The position numbers and the translations under genes are program-made. From Undaria pinnatifida (lineage: Eukaryota > Sar > Phaeophyceae > Laminariales > Alariaceae), in contig JABAKD010000023.1 in NCBI GenBank assembly GCA_012845835.1, positions 2,925,197 through 2,989,196 on the forward strand: DNA of 64,000 nucleotides. The letters are read 5' to 3'. Under the pieces are notes generated by a model. That model was not told the origin of the DNA. It did not search any database and saw only the letters and a list, made by a program, of their open reading frames with translations. Shown here in pieces: positions 1 through 10,396 of this stretch (its first letter is position 1; the number at the start of each line of letters is the position of its first letter).

Positions 1-1
1 T

Positions 2-960
2 GCGCGCTGTCCAGTCGCTGGCATCGGACCATTTTCGCTTGTTGGGCGAACGTGGTGTCTCTGATCCGCCCCTCCTGTCCGCCAGAAAAATCACTGACTG
101 GGACACGCAAATGAAGGTGTTGGGTTGGATCATTGACACGGAGGCGCCTACGGTTACGTTGCCGTCCCATAAGCGCCTCAAGCTGCAAAATCTCCTTGCG
201 GAGTGGCCCTCGTCTCGTACAACTGCTTCAGTGAAGCAGGTGTCGCAGCTCGTTGCTTTCCTTATACATTTCTTCTTTGCTGTGCGTCCGGGGCGGTTTT
301 TCGTGAACCTTTTGTGGACTTCGGTGGGTATGCCGCGCATATCTGCCGGATCTGATTTTGGTTTTCGTACGGCCAACCTCGGGTGGCGCCTCGTCTTGGG
401 ACTCGAGGTTTAAGGGAACTTCGAGTTTTGGCGGTGGTTTATCGAGGAGGGATTGGACGCGCGCGGAGGAACCTTGTCGGCTCCGATGTATCATTTGCTC
501 GAGCGCCCCTCCCATCGTACTCCGTTTTCGGGTGCATCCAAAATCGCTGTCGGGGGTCTCTGCCTTGAAAATTGGGTGTACTGGAGATACGATATTGACG
601 CCCGGGAACGATCTCGATTTTGCGCGTCGAGCAAGTCAGTTGCAGGCGAGACCGATATATCGATTAACTTCCTCGAACTGCTAGGTATGGTCGTCTCTCC
701 GTCGGTCGTCGTATCTCCGTGCGCCGAGCGCCCGGCCGCGTTGGGGGACTGCGTGTTGTGGCATAGCGACAACGAAGCAGCCGTAGAGTGGGTGCGGCGT
801 TGTCGAGGCGGGAAGCCGAGATCGGGCGCGCTGATGCGCCTCCTTGGTGTGCTCAAATTGTCCTCTGGTTGGCACTTTGACGCCAAACACGTGGGGGGGT
901 ATTTTTAACGTTGCCGCGGACGGTATCTCACGCTGGGATCGCGCTTCCGTCCTCATTAAT
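2..960 (+). pseudogene. Broken RT C-terminus plus RNase H of YR retrotransposon copy 1
   Basis: Three frames must be combined to follow the protein seen intact in copy 2. The RT thumb part is open at 39-413, and RNase H continues at about 453-908 in another frame. The first RNase H aspartate is lost: the motif reads FSGASKIAVGG where copy 2 has FSDASKTAVGG. The later motifs INFLELLG and DNEAAVEWV are still present. A stop sits near the final HVRG motif. The protein would have been the reverse transcriptase/RNase H of a DIRS-type element. It cannot be functional as it stands. Confidence 0.8.
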
Positions 961-980
961 ATGCGTGCTGTCCGTGGGAT

Positions 981-1580
981 ATGCTGCTCGCGGGCGAGAA
1001 GCTGATCCCCACGTGGCGTGCCGGGGGTCGTGTTTTGTGGCCGGCCCTGTACGCTTCGTTCTGTCTCTTGACTCGCGCGTCAGAAATGTTTGCGGAAACC
1101 CGGTTACGAGTTCACGATACTTATAGTTTGCGGCGTGCTGATGTTGCCTTCTTTCGCGGAAATATTCAGCTTATTTTTGCGCAGTGGTCAACCGCGGATC
1201 ATGTTGAGGTTCGGTTTCGCGGGTCGATGGGTGACCAACTGCGGAAAGGGGCGGTTGTCACGCATGTGCGAAAGGATCCGTCGATGCGCGTGGGGGAAGG
1301 TGGCGGCGCCGTCGATTTAATGATCGAATTGATGTCTTGTTACTTGTTTCTTCCCTCTTCGGCCCCCTTGGTTGCGTGTGTCGATGATAATGGCGCATGG
1401 TCCATGTGGACACAACATCAAGCGACGGTAGCTTTGCCGAAAGTGGTTGCGTTGGCGGGTGTGCGCGCGGAGGAGTACGCCTTGCAATCCCTGAGGATTG
1501 GAGGCGCAACGCACTTGTCGGCAGGGGGTGCAACACCGGCGGTGTTGCAGCGTGAGGGCCGATGGGCTTTGACTAGTTAG
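981..1580 (+). pseudogene. Tyrosine recombinase fragment of YR retrotransposon copy 1
   Basis: This 199-residue frame aligns with the catalytic half of the copy-2 recombinase. The first catalytic arginine survives in LTRASEMFAETR. The box II motif reads QSLRIGGATH instead of HSLRIGGATH, so the histidine is lost. The frame ends in GRWALTS and a stop just before the position of the nucleophilic tyrosine. The N-terminal domain is missing because of the deletion at about 975. The family cuts and rejoins DNA to integrate a circular cDNA; this copy should be inactive. Confidence 0.8.
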
Positions 1581-1698
1581 GCAAACGCGGAATTACAAAG
1601 AAGTGTGTTATCCCGTGTGCACTCTACGACTCGAGGGTAGGGGGGGGCAGGGGGGGGTGGGACTACATTCGTAATACGGCTCAACTACCAGTTTGTGC

Positions 1699-1874
1699 TG
1701 GAGGCTGGCGTCGAGAGTTCGATGTCGCCAGTTGAGTTGGGAGTTGACTCGTGTATACGGATGTGAGCGTGGGGTTGCCGGCGCGTCAGCCCCGGGGTAT
1801 TCCCATCTCCAACCCCCCTCTCCGGGCGGGGGGTTGCGCATTAATATAATACAACTTCGAAAGCAAAGTTCAAA
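1699..1874 (+). repeat. B1 repeat of YR retrotransposon copy 1
   Basis: The block starts at GGAGGCTGGCGTCGA and ends at CGAAAGCAAAGTTCAAA. It matches the B blocks at 2622-2795, 32324-32503, 33371-33554 and, reversed, 41556-41735. It carries a GC-rich CCCCGGG core and a stem-like CCTCTCCGGGCGGGG segment. Confidence 0.8.
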
Positions 1875-2086
1875 GCAGAATATTATCGAAGTATGAGAAT
1901 ATATGGGTTTTGCACGTACGCAAGAAGTTTGACCAATCAGATCAATGCGGTAATTCATAGTCGCATGAGCGATAGCATTGGGCACACCTGGCCCAGCTGT
2001 GTAGGCGACGACCTGCACGCGGAGCGCGTAGGGGCGCAGAGTCAGAGCTTACAGGTCCAAGGTGTGATACAGACTAGTGTAAGTTG
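1875..2086 (+). repeat. A2 repeat of YR retrotransposon copy 1
   Basis: The block begins with a TATTATCGA motif directly after B1 and matches the A blocks at 27029-27262 and 32503-32736, with many differences. It is followed by CCCACCCGCCCGTGC, as after A2 of copy 2. Confidence 0.7.
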
Positions 2087-2621
2087 CCACCCACCCGCCC
2101 GTGCTTTTGAGGGAGTCAGTGGAGGGGGAGTTAATCGGTCGCAGTAACGTTGCGCGCTTTTGTTACTGTTGTGGTAAACTTACCCGTTTTCGATGAAGGT
2201 GCGACGGGGTTTCGTAGATTGCGCAGGTTTGCGATGGGTGCTAGCCGCATCAGTGTTATAGCGTGGTGCAAGGGGTGTTCGTTGTTGTGTTTTTTTTTCA
2301 GCATGTGTAATATCTGAGTATCCCTCCGTGCGGTGGGGTTACGTATGACTGTTTTACGCAGATATTATGTTGATAGTTAACAGCGAACGTTGTGGCAGTG
2401 CATCGTCTCGGATTTAGCGCGCAATCTGAATGTGTGGGAGAGGGGACTTATCCGTATATTGGCAAGTAAGTGCATTTGTTTAATATGCATGGTGTGTGCA
2501 GGCGTGCATATGTTATAGCATATTTATTACACGCGTGTGTACGTTTTTTTATATGCTGCACGTTATAGGCGGTTGCCTCGTATGTCTTATTCGAGTTGCC
2601 AACGATTGTTCGTCGTTGGTT
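2087..2621 (+). other. Non-coding spacer between A2 and B2 of copy 1
   Basis: No gene is visible. The first 70 bases resemble the spacer of copy 2 (32737-33370), so this is part of the retrotransposon's 3' end. The rest is AT-rich, with TATGCATATG-like alternation near 2480-2560. Confidence 0.6.
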
Positions 2622-2795
2622 GTTGGCTGGCGTCGAGAATTCGATGTCGCCAGTTGGGTTGGGAGTTGACTCGTGTATACGGATGTTAGCGTGGGGTTGC
2701 CGGCAGGGCAGCCCCGGGGTATTCCCATCTCCAACCAACCTCTCCGGGCGGGGGGTTGCGCATTAATATAATACAACTTCGAAAGTATAGTGCAA
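2622..2795 (+). repeat. B2 repeat, right end of YR retrotransposon copy 1
   Basis: This is a second copy of B1, ending at GAAAGTATAGTGCAAA. The next base starts family A sequence (TTTTGTCGAAACTCATC), which marks the element boundary. Confidence 0.75.
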
Positions 2796-3425
2796 ACGAA
2801 TATTTTGTCGAAACTCATCTTTGCAAGCTGTGTGTGATACTCCGATCGCGCGTATTACGGGTTGTGTGTCCTCATGAAGGATATAGGTCGTCGACTCCCC
2901 TTGTAAGTACAGTGTAGCTATCAGGGTCTACAGGGTGATGTTAGGCAATCTGTGCGCGGAAACTTTAAAACCCGTTTCTGAGGGGAACAAAATCTGACAG
3001 CTGTGGAAGGAAATGCATCAGTTTCTTGAGTGAATCTTGTCATTCGAATATCCGGTGAAGGTAGGGCGGAGGTTTTAGGACGTAGGGGCCTAATTTTGAT
3101 CAAAAGGAGGGCGGGAGGTGGGGAGGGGGGGGGGGGGGACGGGTGGGGCAGGTCTGTTTTTGCGTGGAAACTACAATTATTTCTTGTGGGGGAGGGGGAG
3201 GAATGTGGCAGGGGGGGCCGGGGCGGGGGTGGAGGGCCTTATGTCGCATTGATGTAGGGGTTTGCTATACGCGTGGTGCTAGGTCTAGGCGATGGTGCGA
3301 GTGGTGGGGAAGGAGGAGTCGTTGGGGGCGGGGGTGGGTAGGAATTGCAGCAGCCGCACGCACGGCTCTAAAAAGATATATCACATATCGCACTTCGCAT
3401 TCCACCATAATCAGTAATTAGTCGG
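2796..3425 (-). repeat. Family A dispersed repeat, long form
   Basis: It carries the family motifs in order: GTCGAAACTCATCTTTGCAA, CTCCGATCGCGCGTATTACG, a CTATCAGGGTC block, AACCCGTTTCTGAGGGG, CTGACAGCTGTGG and GTTTTGATCAAAAG. A G-rich tract and the distal GGTTTGCTATACGCGTGGTG module follow. The outermost terminal bases are missing because copy 1 of the YR retrotransposon abuts here. Confidence 0.8.
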
Positions 3426-3565
3426 AACAGTTTTGCATAGTGAAGGGAACTCGGGCAAATACACAAGGTCGAAAAGGCACCCCACCCTGGGATGCAGCAT
3501 CATGTTGGTTGTAGATCTTTCCCCCGCACCCGATCCTGGTGCCAACAAACGACCACAAGGCGATC

Positions 3566-4030
3566 ATGAGCAACTGCGCCAACGACGGACAATCGGCGGG
3601 AAGTGGCAGCAGCAGCGGTGGCAGCGCGCCGGCATCCACCAAGAAGACAACGCTGACCGGCTTTGTTAGCAAGGGTGATGGTGAGGTTTCTGCGGGGCCA
3701 TGAAATAGGATTGCAAGCGTAGCTGAATTTCCCGACCATCGTTCCGGCGGACGTGAATGACGCCGTTCTCCGCTACGCTACTCCACAAACTTTCATGATC
3801 GCGGATATACCCAACGTGAAATAAAAGCCTAGCTTCACAGCCTTCTACGGAGTGAGGCTGGAGTACAAGCCCGATGACGGGAAAAAGTTGGAACCAGTTA
3901 GGAAGTAGGTGTACGGCTGCCTCGCGAGCCAGTTTTGCCGCACCACGGCGAAAACCTTTCAAATATCCTCGAGTTCTACAACGGGTGCGACGAACCACCT
4001 AAAAACAAGAGCACTCCATAACGTCTGAGA
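3566..4030 (+). pseudogene. Decayed N-terminus of a BED-finger (hAT-like) transposase
   Basis: From the ATG at 3566 the frame gives a Gly/Ser-rich start and then KKTTLTGFVSKGDGEV. After a frameshift, NDAVLRYATPQTFMIADIPN and SFTAFYGVRLEYKPDDGKK can be read, interrupted by stops. The next part reads VYGCLAS, FCRTTAKT and finally NHLKTR. The spacing of two cysteines followed by NHLK and a late His suggests a BED zinc finger, which binds transposon ends in hAT transposases. No catalytic domain follows. The family call rests on this finger-like pattern alone. Confidence 0.4.
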
Positions 4031-4552
4031 CCAGCGCCGCGCAGCAGCAGAAGTGAGTGCAGCACATACCTGTGCGTGGAATTTATTTTTTGGGTTAGAG
4101 TGTGGTTTTCGGCATCAGCGAACTGGGTCCAACGCATGCCCGTAGTGTTTTAAGTGGAGCGAGGAGCGGTAGTAAACGTCAAGTGCGCTGCTCAATGACC
4201 TGTTCCAGACCGTCGGTTTACTGAACAACCTTCAGGCTGCGTCTCCTCTGTATCAGGTGTGTGAGGAATTTGTTTGTCGTTTTTCAAGCAAGCGGTTTCG
4301 TTGGCATTTACTACCTGGCTTGATGTAAAAGGAAAGAACACCACTCAGCGATCATCTAAAACACATAAGGGCTTGTTTTCATGAGCACCACTAACAAGAG
4401 CACCAGACATGGACGCGACATCTACAGTACCACAACATCTTCGACGACAGTGGGGAGAAAACATGACGTACAATCGTACACTATAAAATTTTGATGTAAA
4501 AATGAAGTACGTGTGGTTTACCGCAGTGTTGACATATTTATAATAGTCGCCG
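4031..4552. other. Non-coding stretch after the BED-finger fossil
   Basis: Possible further transposase remnants are too broken to follow. A CTGTATCAG/GTGTGTGAG sequence at about 4250 looks like a splice donor, but there is no readable exon around it. Confidence 0.3.
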
Positions 4553-4672
4553 ACCTATATCCTTAATGAGGACACACAACTCGTAATGCACGCGATCGGA
4601 GTATCACACACAGCTTGCAAAGATGAGTTTCGACGAAATCTTCGATCTCACAGCTGGAGTGTATTTTAATTT
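4553..4672 (+). repeat. Family A repeat, short terminal fragment
   Basis: It carries only the terminal module, from CCTATATCCTTAATGAGGAC to CACAGCTGGAGTGTATTTTA. It is followed after about 15 bases by the same terminus in reverse (4688), forming a head-to-head pair. Confidence 0.8.
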
Positions 4673-4687
4673 TTATAATATAGTTTA

Positions 4688-5052
4688 TGAAAATACACTT
4701 CAGCTGTGAGATCGAAGATTTTGTCGAAACTCATATTTGCAACCTGTGTGTGATACTCCGATCGCGCGTATTACGAGTTGTGTGTCCTCATCAAGGAGAT
4801 ACATCGACGACTCCCTTTGCAACTACGACAGTGTGGCTATCAGGGTCAACAGGGTGATGTTAGTCAGTCTATACGGAGAAGCGTTTCTGTGGGGGACAAA
4901 ATCTGACAGCTGCGGATTAAAACACTTGAGCTTGTCACGTGAATTCTGTAAATCGAATTACCGGTGAGGGGTGGGCGGAGTTTTGAAGGATGTGGGGGCC
5001 TGGTTTTGATCAAAAGGGAGCGGGGTTGGAGGGGGGGGGGATTATAATTGGA
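4688..5052 (-). repeat. Family A repeat, head-to-head partner
   Basis: It starts at AAATACACTTCAGCTGTGAG and runs through all the core motifs to CTGGTTTTGATCAAAAGGGA and a G-run. It faces the copy at 4553-4672 and could form a hairpin with about 45-bp arms. Confidence 0.85.
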
Positions 5053-5449
5053 GCGTGGTTGGAGTTCAAAAAGAATAAAAGCGGGCAGCGACGAAGAAAA
5101 AGCGGAGGGCGGCATACGAGCCGTCCCCGGGAGCGCGATTACTACGCTTTCCCCTCGGCGAGGTGGGCCACCGACGCCCGTTCTTTCGCCGGCACGTCGT
5201 AGTGCTGCTGTGCGGATGCGATGTGGCGGCACCGCGAGGCCGCCGGAGGCCGAGTGGAACACGGGAGTCGAAGCATTTTTTTGGGGGGGTTAATAACCAA
5301 GAGTTTTCCAAAGTTCCAAATATACGCTTCTATCACGAGTTGGCGTATTATATTTTCAAAGATCCATAAAAACCACATTACCACGACGTTATCGTATAAA
5401 ACAATAAGGATACATTGTAAGTCGGAACTGATATACATATTATAAAAAT
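5053..5449. other. Non-coding stretch between family A copies
   Basis: GC-rich 5080-5270, then AT-rich 5290-5449. Short frames exist on both strands but none shows a domain or codon pattern that I recognise. Confidence 0.3.
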
Positions 5450-5745
5450 TAAAATACACCCCAGCTGTGAGATCGAAGATTTCGTCGAAACTCATCTTTG
5501 CAAGCTGTGTGTGATACTCCGATCGCGCGCATTACGGGTTGTGTGTCCTCATTAAGGATATAGGTCGGCGACTCCCCTTACAGCTACAGTGTAGCTATCA
5601 GGGTCAACAGGATGATTTTAGTCAGTCTGTGCGCGGAAACTATAAAACCCGTTTCTGAGGGGGACAAAATCTGACAGCTGTGAAGGGAAAGGGGGGGCCT
5701 GGTTTTGATCAAAAGCGAGCGGGTTTGGAGGGGGGCTATTGAATA
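5450..5745 (-). repeat. Family A repeat with internal deletion
   Basis: Core motifs are intact up to CTGACAGCTGTGAAGGGAAA. The segment between this point and GGGGGGGCCTGGTTTTGATC, present in other copies, is missing. The copy at 16005-16330 carries the same shortcut, which suggests a shared deletion subfamily. Confidence 0.8.
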
Positions 5746-7434
5746 ATTAAAACAAATATAGCACTCAATGCAGGTCCCACGAGGTGCCTCAGGTTGAGTT
5801 CTGCAGCGATAACTGGTGAACAAGTTTGGCTCACGCTTTTAGTGATGCATAACAGGTCGACTCTGCGGAGCAATCGACCTACCCGGGAATGTCTTGTTTA
5901 TTGTATGTAAGTAGTCAAGATTAACATTCAAATGAAATAAGTCATTCGGTCATTGTCGCGATATGAATTACGAAGTTCCCCAATTTCTCCATACGGGTGC
6001 GTTTGGTGGGCTATGATAGCTTCGGGCGTGCGGTCGCTCCGCTCGAAATTTTGAATGGAGGAGGCCTCCTCGGACAGCGAAAACAATCGATGACGGTGAC
6101 GCACTATCGAGCAATCCTGTTTTAGCGCAAGTGCCTCCGTCTGGTGTAGAGTGCAGACGTCTGGAGTTTTTGATCCACGGTACTTGTATAGTTCGTGCAT
6201 TCCCTGGCAGTGTGTTGGATGGACGCTCGGAGAGCTCAAGGATCAAGTTTTCACCGCTCGACGCCTGGTGCAGAACGCCTTAAGTCTCGCCCGTCGGTCT
6301 TCATTCGCTCAATACAGGTGTGCCGGTGAGTCTTTGAATTACGTCAACACCAGAGCAGAGAGGTGAGATTTCTTCGGAGCAGTAACGATCGACGTCCACC
6401 GCATGTTCCACATGACCCGACAGCATAAAATCCCGACGATCAGGCCTGGGCTAGATTGCCGCTGGCCGGCCACATAAACAGGTGGTACGCACGAACATGC
6501 GCACAGACCCGATAGATCCAAGTATCTCACTGCAACATCTAACTCACACTCTACGAGACAATCAATGCTTTGATAGGGGGGGTCCCTGTATGGGCCTTCT
6601 TTGCAGTGTCCCGGAGTCACTCGCTCGAGTGACCCCCTGCCCCTTTGTGGTCTTAGGCTAGGGTGATATTTCAAGCTTGCGACTTGAACCGCGCAATTTA
6701 ATAGTTAGCAGATGGGCCAAGAGTATCGCATATAGAGGTCGTTTCGTCAGTGAGTCAAAGAGTCGCTCGTGCACTACTGGCTTGGACTAGATCCAAGTAG
6801 CCAACATTGCAAAAGCTATCATACACTATAACACCAAATGTTGTTTTATGCATGTTGAATTCAAAAAATGTCTGTTGTTTTCCCTCTCAAGGTGGGCTAT
6901 ACAGTTCCCGTGCGCAGGACAAGGAAGAACGTCTTAGTCCGATTGACCCTGGCATAAACAGGGGAGTCAGTGACCTGTATCTGTCACGAGGGTACAAACC
7001 GCGTAACGCGCGCGATGGAAGTGTCACACTCAGGTTGCAGAGCTGAGTTTTAATCGAAACATCATTTTTGGTCGATCTCAAATATGTAGTGTATTTTTCT
7101 TGAAAAACAATATCGTCTCTAGAATATAGAATAGGGACATGTAGTCTACACTTTATACAAGCAATGTGTGGGGTGGCTTCAAAAATAACCAATCTTCCTC
7201 TACCCAAACATATCTAGCGACATCATCAGCACACCCAGTCAGTGTCTGTGCTGATTTTTCATCATAGAGAGATACAAATATGCTGGCCACAAAGTGATGA
7301 TGTGTCATTGAGTAAACGAGACATTCAGTCGCAATTCATCAAGTTTCAAGCAAGGTAGAGCAAAGTGAACCGTCAGCCTACCTGATGCGAGAACACAACA
7401 AAACAAGCCAGACAACGAAAAGAACGCAGTGAAA
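5746..7434. other. Intergenic, no gene recognised
   Basis: Only short frames are present. A perfect 8-bp inverted repeat GTCACTCG-CT-CGAGTGAC lies at about 6616-6633. At about 6897-7046 an acceptor-like CTCTCAAG precedes a 50-codon open frame ending at 7046; it shows no known domain. Confidence 0.3.
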
Positions 7435-7730
7435 TCATAGATGTCGCCCAAACTCATGTTTGCACGCTGAATGTGTGATGCTCCGATCGCTCGCACGTAC
7501 TACTGGGTGTGTGTCCTCATAAGATATTAGGTGGGCGACTCTTCTTAGAACTACAGCAGTAAAACTTTTACAAGGGTCAACAGGAGGATGTTATCCAATC
7601 TGTGCGCGTAAACTATATACAACCCGTTATTTAAGGGTGACAATATCTGACAGCTAGCTGTAAAATGCACCAATTTATTACTGAGTTCTGTCGGTGGTAG
7701 TCGTATGACCGGTGGCCGGAGGGGTTCGAT
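7435..7730 (-). repeat. Family A repeat, diverged
   Basis: It begins near GTCGCCCAAACTCATGTTTG and keeps GATGCTCCGATCGCTCGCAC, GTGTGTCCTCATAAG, the GGGTCAACAGGAGGATG block and CTGACAGCT. It is one of the more diverged copies and lacks the outermost terminus. A short part of the distal module may follow near 7770. Confidence 0.7.
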
Positions 7731-8119
7731 ATAGAAGGGATGTGTCGCATAAAATTATCGAAAGAGCTTACTGCACGCGTATCGATAGTAGGTGATGGTG
7801 GGGGCAGCGGAGAAGAGGAGGGAGAGGGGTCTAATTAAAACTTGAAGACCATAACAATAACTTGGAGCGTCTGCATGGCTGGCTCGGAAGGTTAGGATAT
7901 TTTTTAAGCTGTCGGGTAGCGTTTACATCTATCTGTGACGGTTTTCATTTTTTGGTGGCTCTGAAGGGGTGGAAGAACGTGGACGGGGCGGGCGGGGGCG
8001 TAGCGGGGAGAGGCAAGGAACAGTATCACATGTCACCACCGCAAATACAAAATCCGACACAGTAGTCAATACTACTAGCCAGCATATATCACGTAATCAT
8101 ATTCCTGGCCATGTATGCC

Positions 8120-9110
8120 GCAGCTCCAACTCACCCCCCCCCCCCCCCCCCCTTTCTCTTTTCCCCGTTCAGTCTATTTTAAAGGACTCACCGTAAATCA
8201 AATCGTTCAGAATAAAAATCAATTCTACAGAATTTATATCGCGTCACCATAATTTTAGCCATCCGTGACGTAGCTTGAGGTCACCCCCCTGTCCCCCGCC
8301 CCCCCCCCCTCCTTCCCCGCCAACCGAACAATCGCCTAGACCTAGCACCACGCGTACAGCAAGACCCCACATATATGCGACCTAAACCTGTTGACCACGC
8401 CTTACCCGCACCCCTCTTGTTCCCAACACACACATCCCAACCCCCCTCCCTCTCCGCGCCCCCCCCTTTATTTTTTTTCGCCCGCTCCCTCTTTCTCAAA
8501 CGCCCCACCTAACATCGAAATCACCTCAATATTCTCTTTTTGGAGCCCCTCATGTCGCTGCTCCCTTTCATGCCCTCACCCTGAACGCCCCCCCCATCGC
8601 CCCCTCCTTCCCCACCACCCGCGTCGTCATCTAGATCACGCACCACGCGTATGGCAAACCCCTACATCTATGGGTCTTAAAGCTGTTTTGAAACCCTGTT
8701 GCCCTAGCCTCCCCCTGCCCCCCCCCCCCCCCCCTCCCCCCCCACCCCCGCGAACACTCCGCCATTTCCTCACTGATTGTACGACTTACAGGATGCACTT
8801 GATGAAGTGACCTCTTCTCACTATTTTCACGTACAGGATAAAGACTACGTGATAAACTGATGCATTTTATTCCACAGCTGCTAGCTTTCAGATTGTGTCC
8901 CCCTCTCAAGAACGAGTTTTATAGTTGTCGCGCACAGACTAACGCCACCCTGATAGCTACACTGCTGCTGCTGTAAGGGAAGTTCCCCCCGTTGTTTCGT
9001 TAATGAGGACACACAACCCGTAATACGCGCGATTCGAGTATCATACACGGCTTGTAAAAATGAGTGTCGACAAAATCTTCGATCTCACAACTGGAGAGTG
9101 TTTCATCATT
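8120..9110 (+). repeat. Family A repeat, long form with C-tracts
   Basis: A run of about 18 C at 8135-8152 opens a C-rich stretch. Two copies of the distal module (CCTAGCACCACGCGTACAGC at about 8340 and CACCACGCGTATGGCAAACC at about 8641) precede a second C-run at about 8718-8735. The core and the terminus CTCACAACTGGAGAGTG follow. The two modules suggest nested or tandem copies. Confidence 0.75.
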
Positions 9111-9636
9111 TTTCGAACAAGACGGATCACAACCGCAATGTTCATGAGGACAACCAACATATGACCACTACCTTGTACCAGGTGCCAGCTATATCAGAGA
9201 GACCGCTAATACAACAATCAATACCGTGATCTTTTTCTCGACCAAGATCAAAAGGTATCTTCGTTCTCGGCAGCAACCATTTTCCCTGACTCCATGGAAC
9301 TGAGGGAAAACGGTTGATTGAGAAGGAACTAAAGTGCCAACTTGTAATACCACTGCATTATGGTGCGATCATTCGACCTTATAGTGTACCAGGTAGGTAC
9401 TACTGCCGCTGCTGCTTTGTGGAAGGATATTCGATTTACAACGGAAATGCATCTACGCTCCATCGTCGGAAGTCAAAAATGAATATAATAATTTAATTAT
9501 TATATACTGCAGAAAAATTCAGTTTTCCGCGGTGCACTGACCATATCATCAGGCAATCAAGCATCACATCTCGTATCGTATCACATAAACGAAAGATCGA
9601 CTTGTACTCATCAGGTATTAACGATTTTACTGAACT
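9111..9636. other. Intergenic with a hairpin
   Basis: No gene is recognised. At about 9268-9313 an imperfect palindrome is centred on CCATGG, with arms ATTTTCCCTGACT and AACTGAGGGAAAA. Confidence 0.4.
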
Positions 9637-10396
9637 GTACAAGCGGGGCCGGCCAAGAAACCCATAATAATCCGTCAGTCGGGCATATCTTTCGAACGAC
9701 AGTGACCCATTGTAAACTGAGCACATATCCTCGTAATCAGCTAGATGCGGTAGTCATGTTAAGCCCTCCAGATCTTGAGAATCTGCGAGGATGGCGCCGA
9801 AAAAAGTGCTTGCCGCTCACGTCTCCTAGTTTGACCATTTTTTTTCATGATTTGTTTGTGTTGCTGTTTCTAAAATCTGCCGTAATAACAACGTGCACGG
9901 AACTTGCTTAATTTTTCTAGGCCTGTACATCTTGGGGCGAGGAGTAGAGACATACATATGCGTTTCATTTCATGGGTCGCTTTCGTTCGAAAGTTATAGA
10001 TGAATCCCTGAATTACATGAAATTTATTATTAAGAGGCACTTCGGTGGAAACTTGGCCATGCACCTCTCATTTTTCAAAGTTAGGACCTGAAATTTTGGC
10101 ACGTGATTTAGACCAAGCTCGCCGAAACAGTGCTTGGCGAGCTCAAAATAAAAAAAAACTGCCGACATACATCCTGCTAGAAGTTTTCCATGATCATGAA
10201 TTGGACCAAAAGTCAACGGATTTTGATTTGTTGTTTGAGCTCACCAAGGGCTGTCCCAGCGAGCTTAGTCTGATTTCTCAGCGAGCTTAGTCTGAATTGC
10301 GTGTCAAAATTTCAGGTCCGAAATCGAAAAACCGATCGGAGCTCAGCGATATTGGTCTATTTTGATCGTCTTGGCCGGCCCAGCTTGTACGTACCA
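9637..10396. mobile_element. Nested inverted-repeat (MITE-like) element
   Basis: The outer arms are TGTACAAGCGGGGCCGGCC (about 9637) and its near-reverse complement GGCCGGCCCAGCTTGTACG (about 10374). An inner pair of about 40 bp starts at 10084 (GGACCTGAAATTTTGGCACG) and returns at 10277-10318 (CGTGTCAAAATTTCAGGTCC). Small frames inside look non-coding. Target-site duplications were not found, so the edges are provisional. Confidence 0.55.

Larger units (their letters stand above)
1..2795 (+). mobile_element. YR (DIRS-superfamily) retrotransposon copy 1, decayed, left end outside window
   Basis: The sequence runs parallel to the intact copy at 27.03-33.55 kb: end of the RT domain, RNase H, tyrosine recombinase, then repeats B1 (1699-1874), A2 (1875-2086) and B2 (2622-2795). 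It is clearly diverged from copy 2, with in-frame stops, frameshifts and an internal deletion near position 975 that removes the RNase H end and the recombinase N-terminus. The gag and most of the RT lie left of the window. Its right end stops inside a conserved motif of repeat family A, which suggests insertion into that repeat. Confidence 0.85.
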
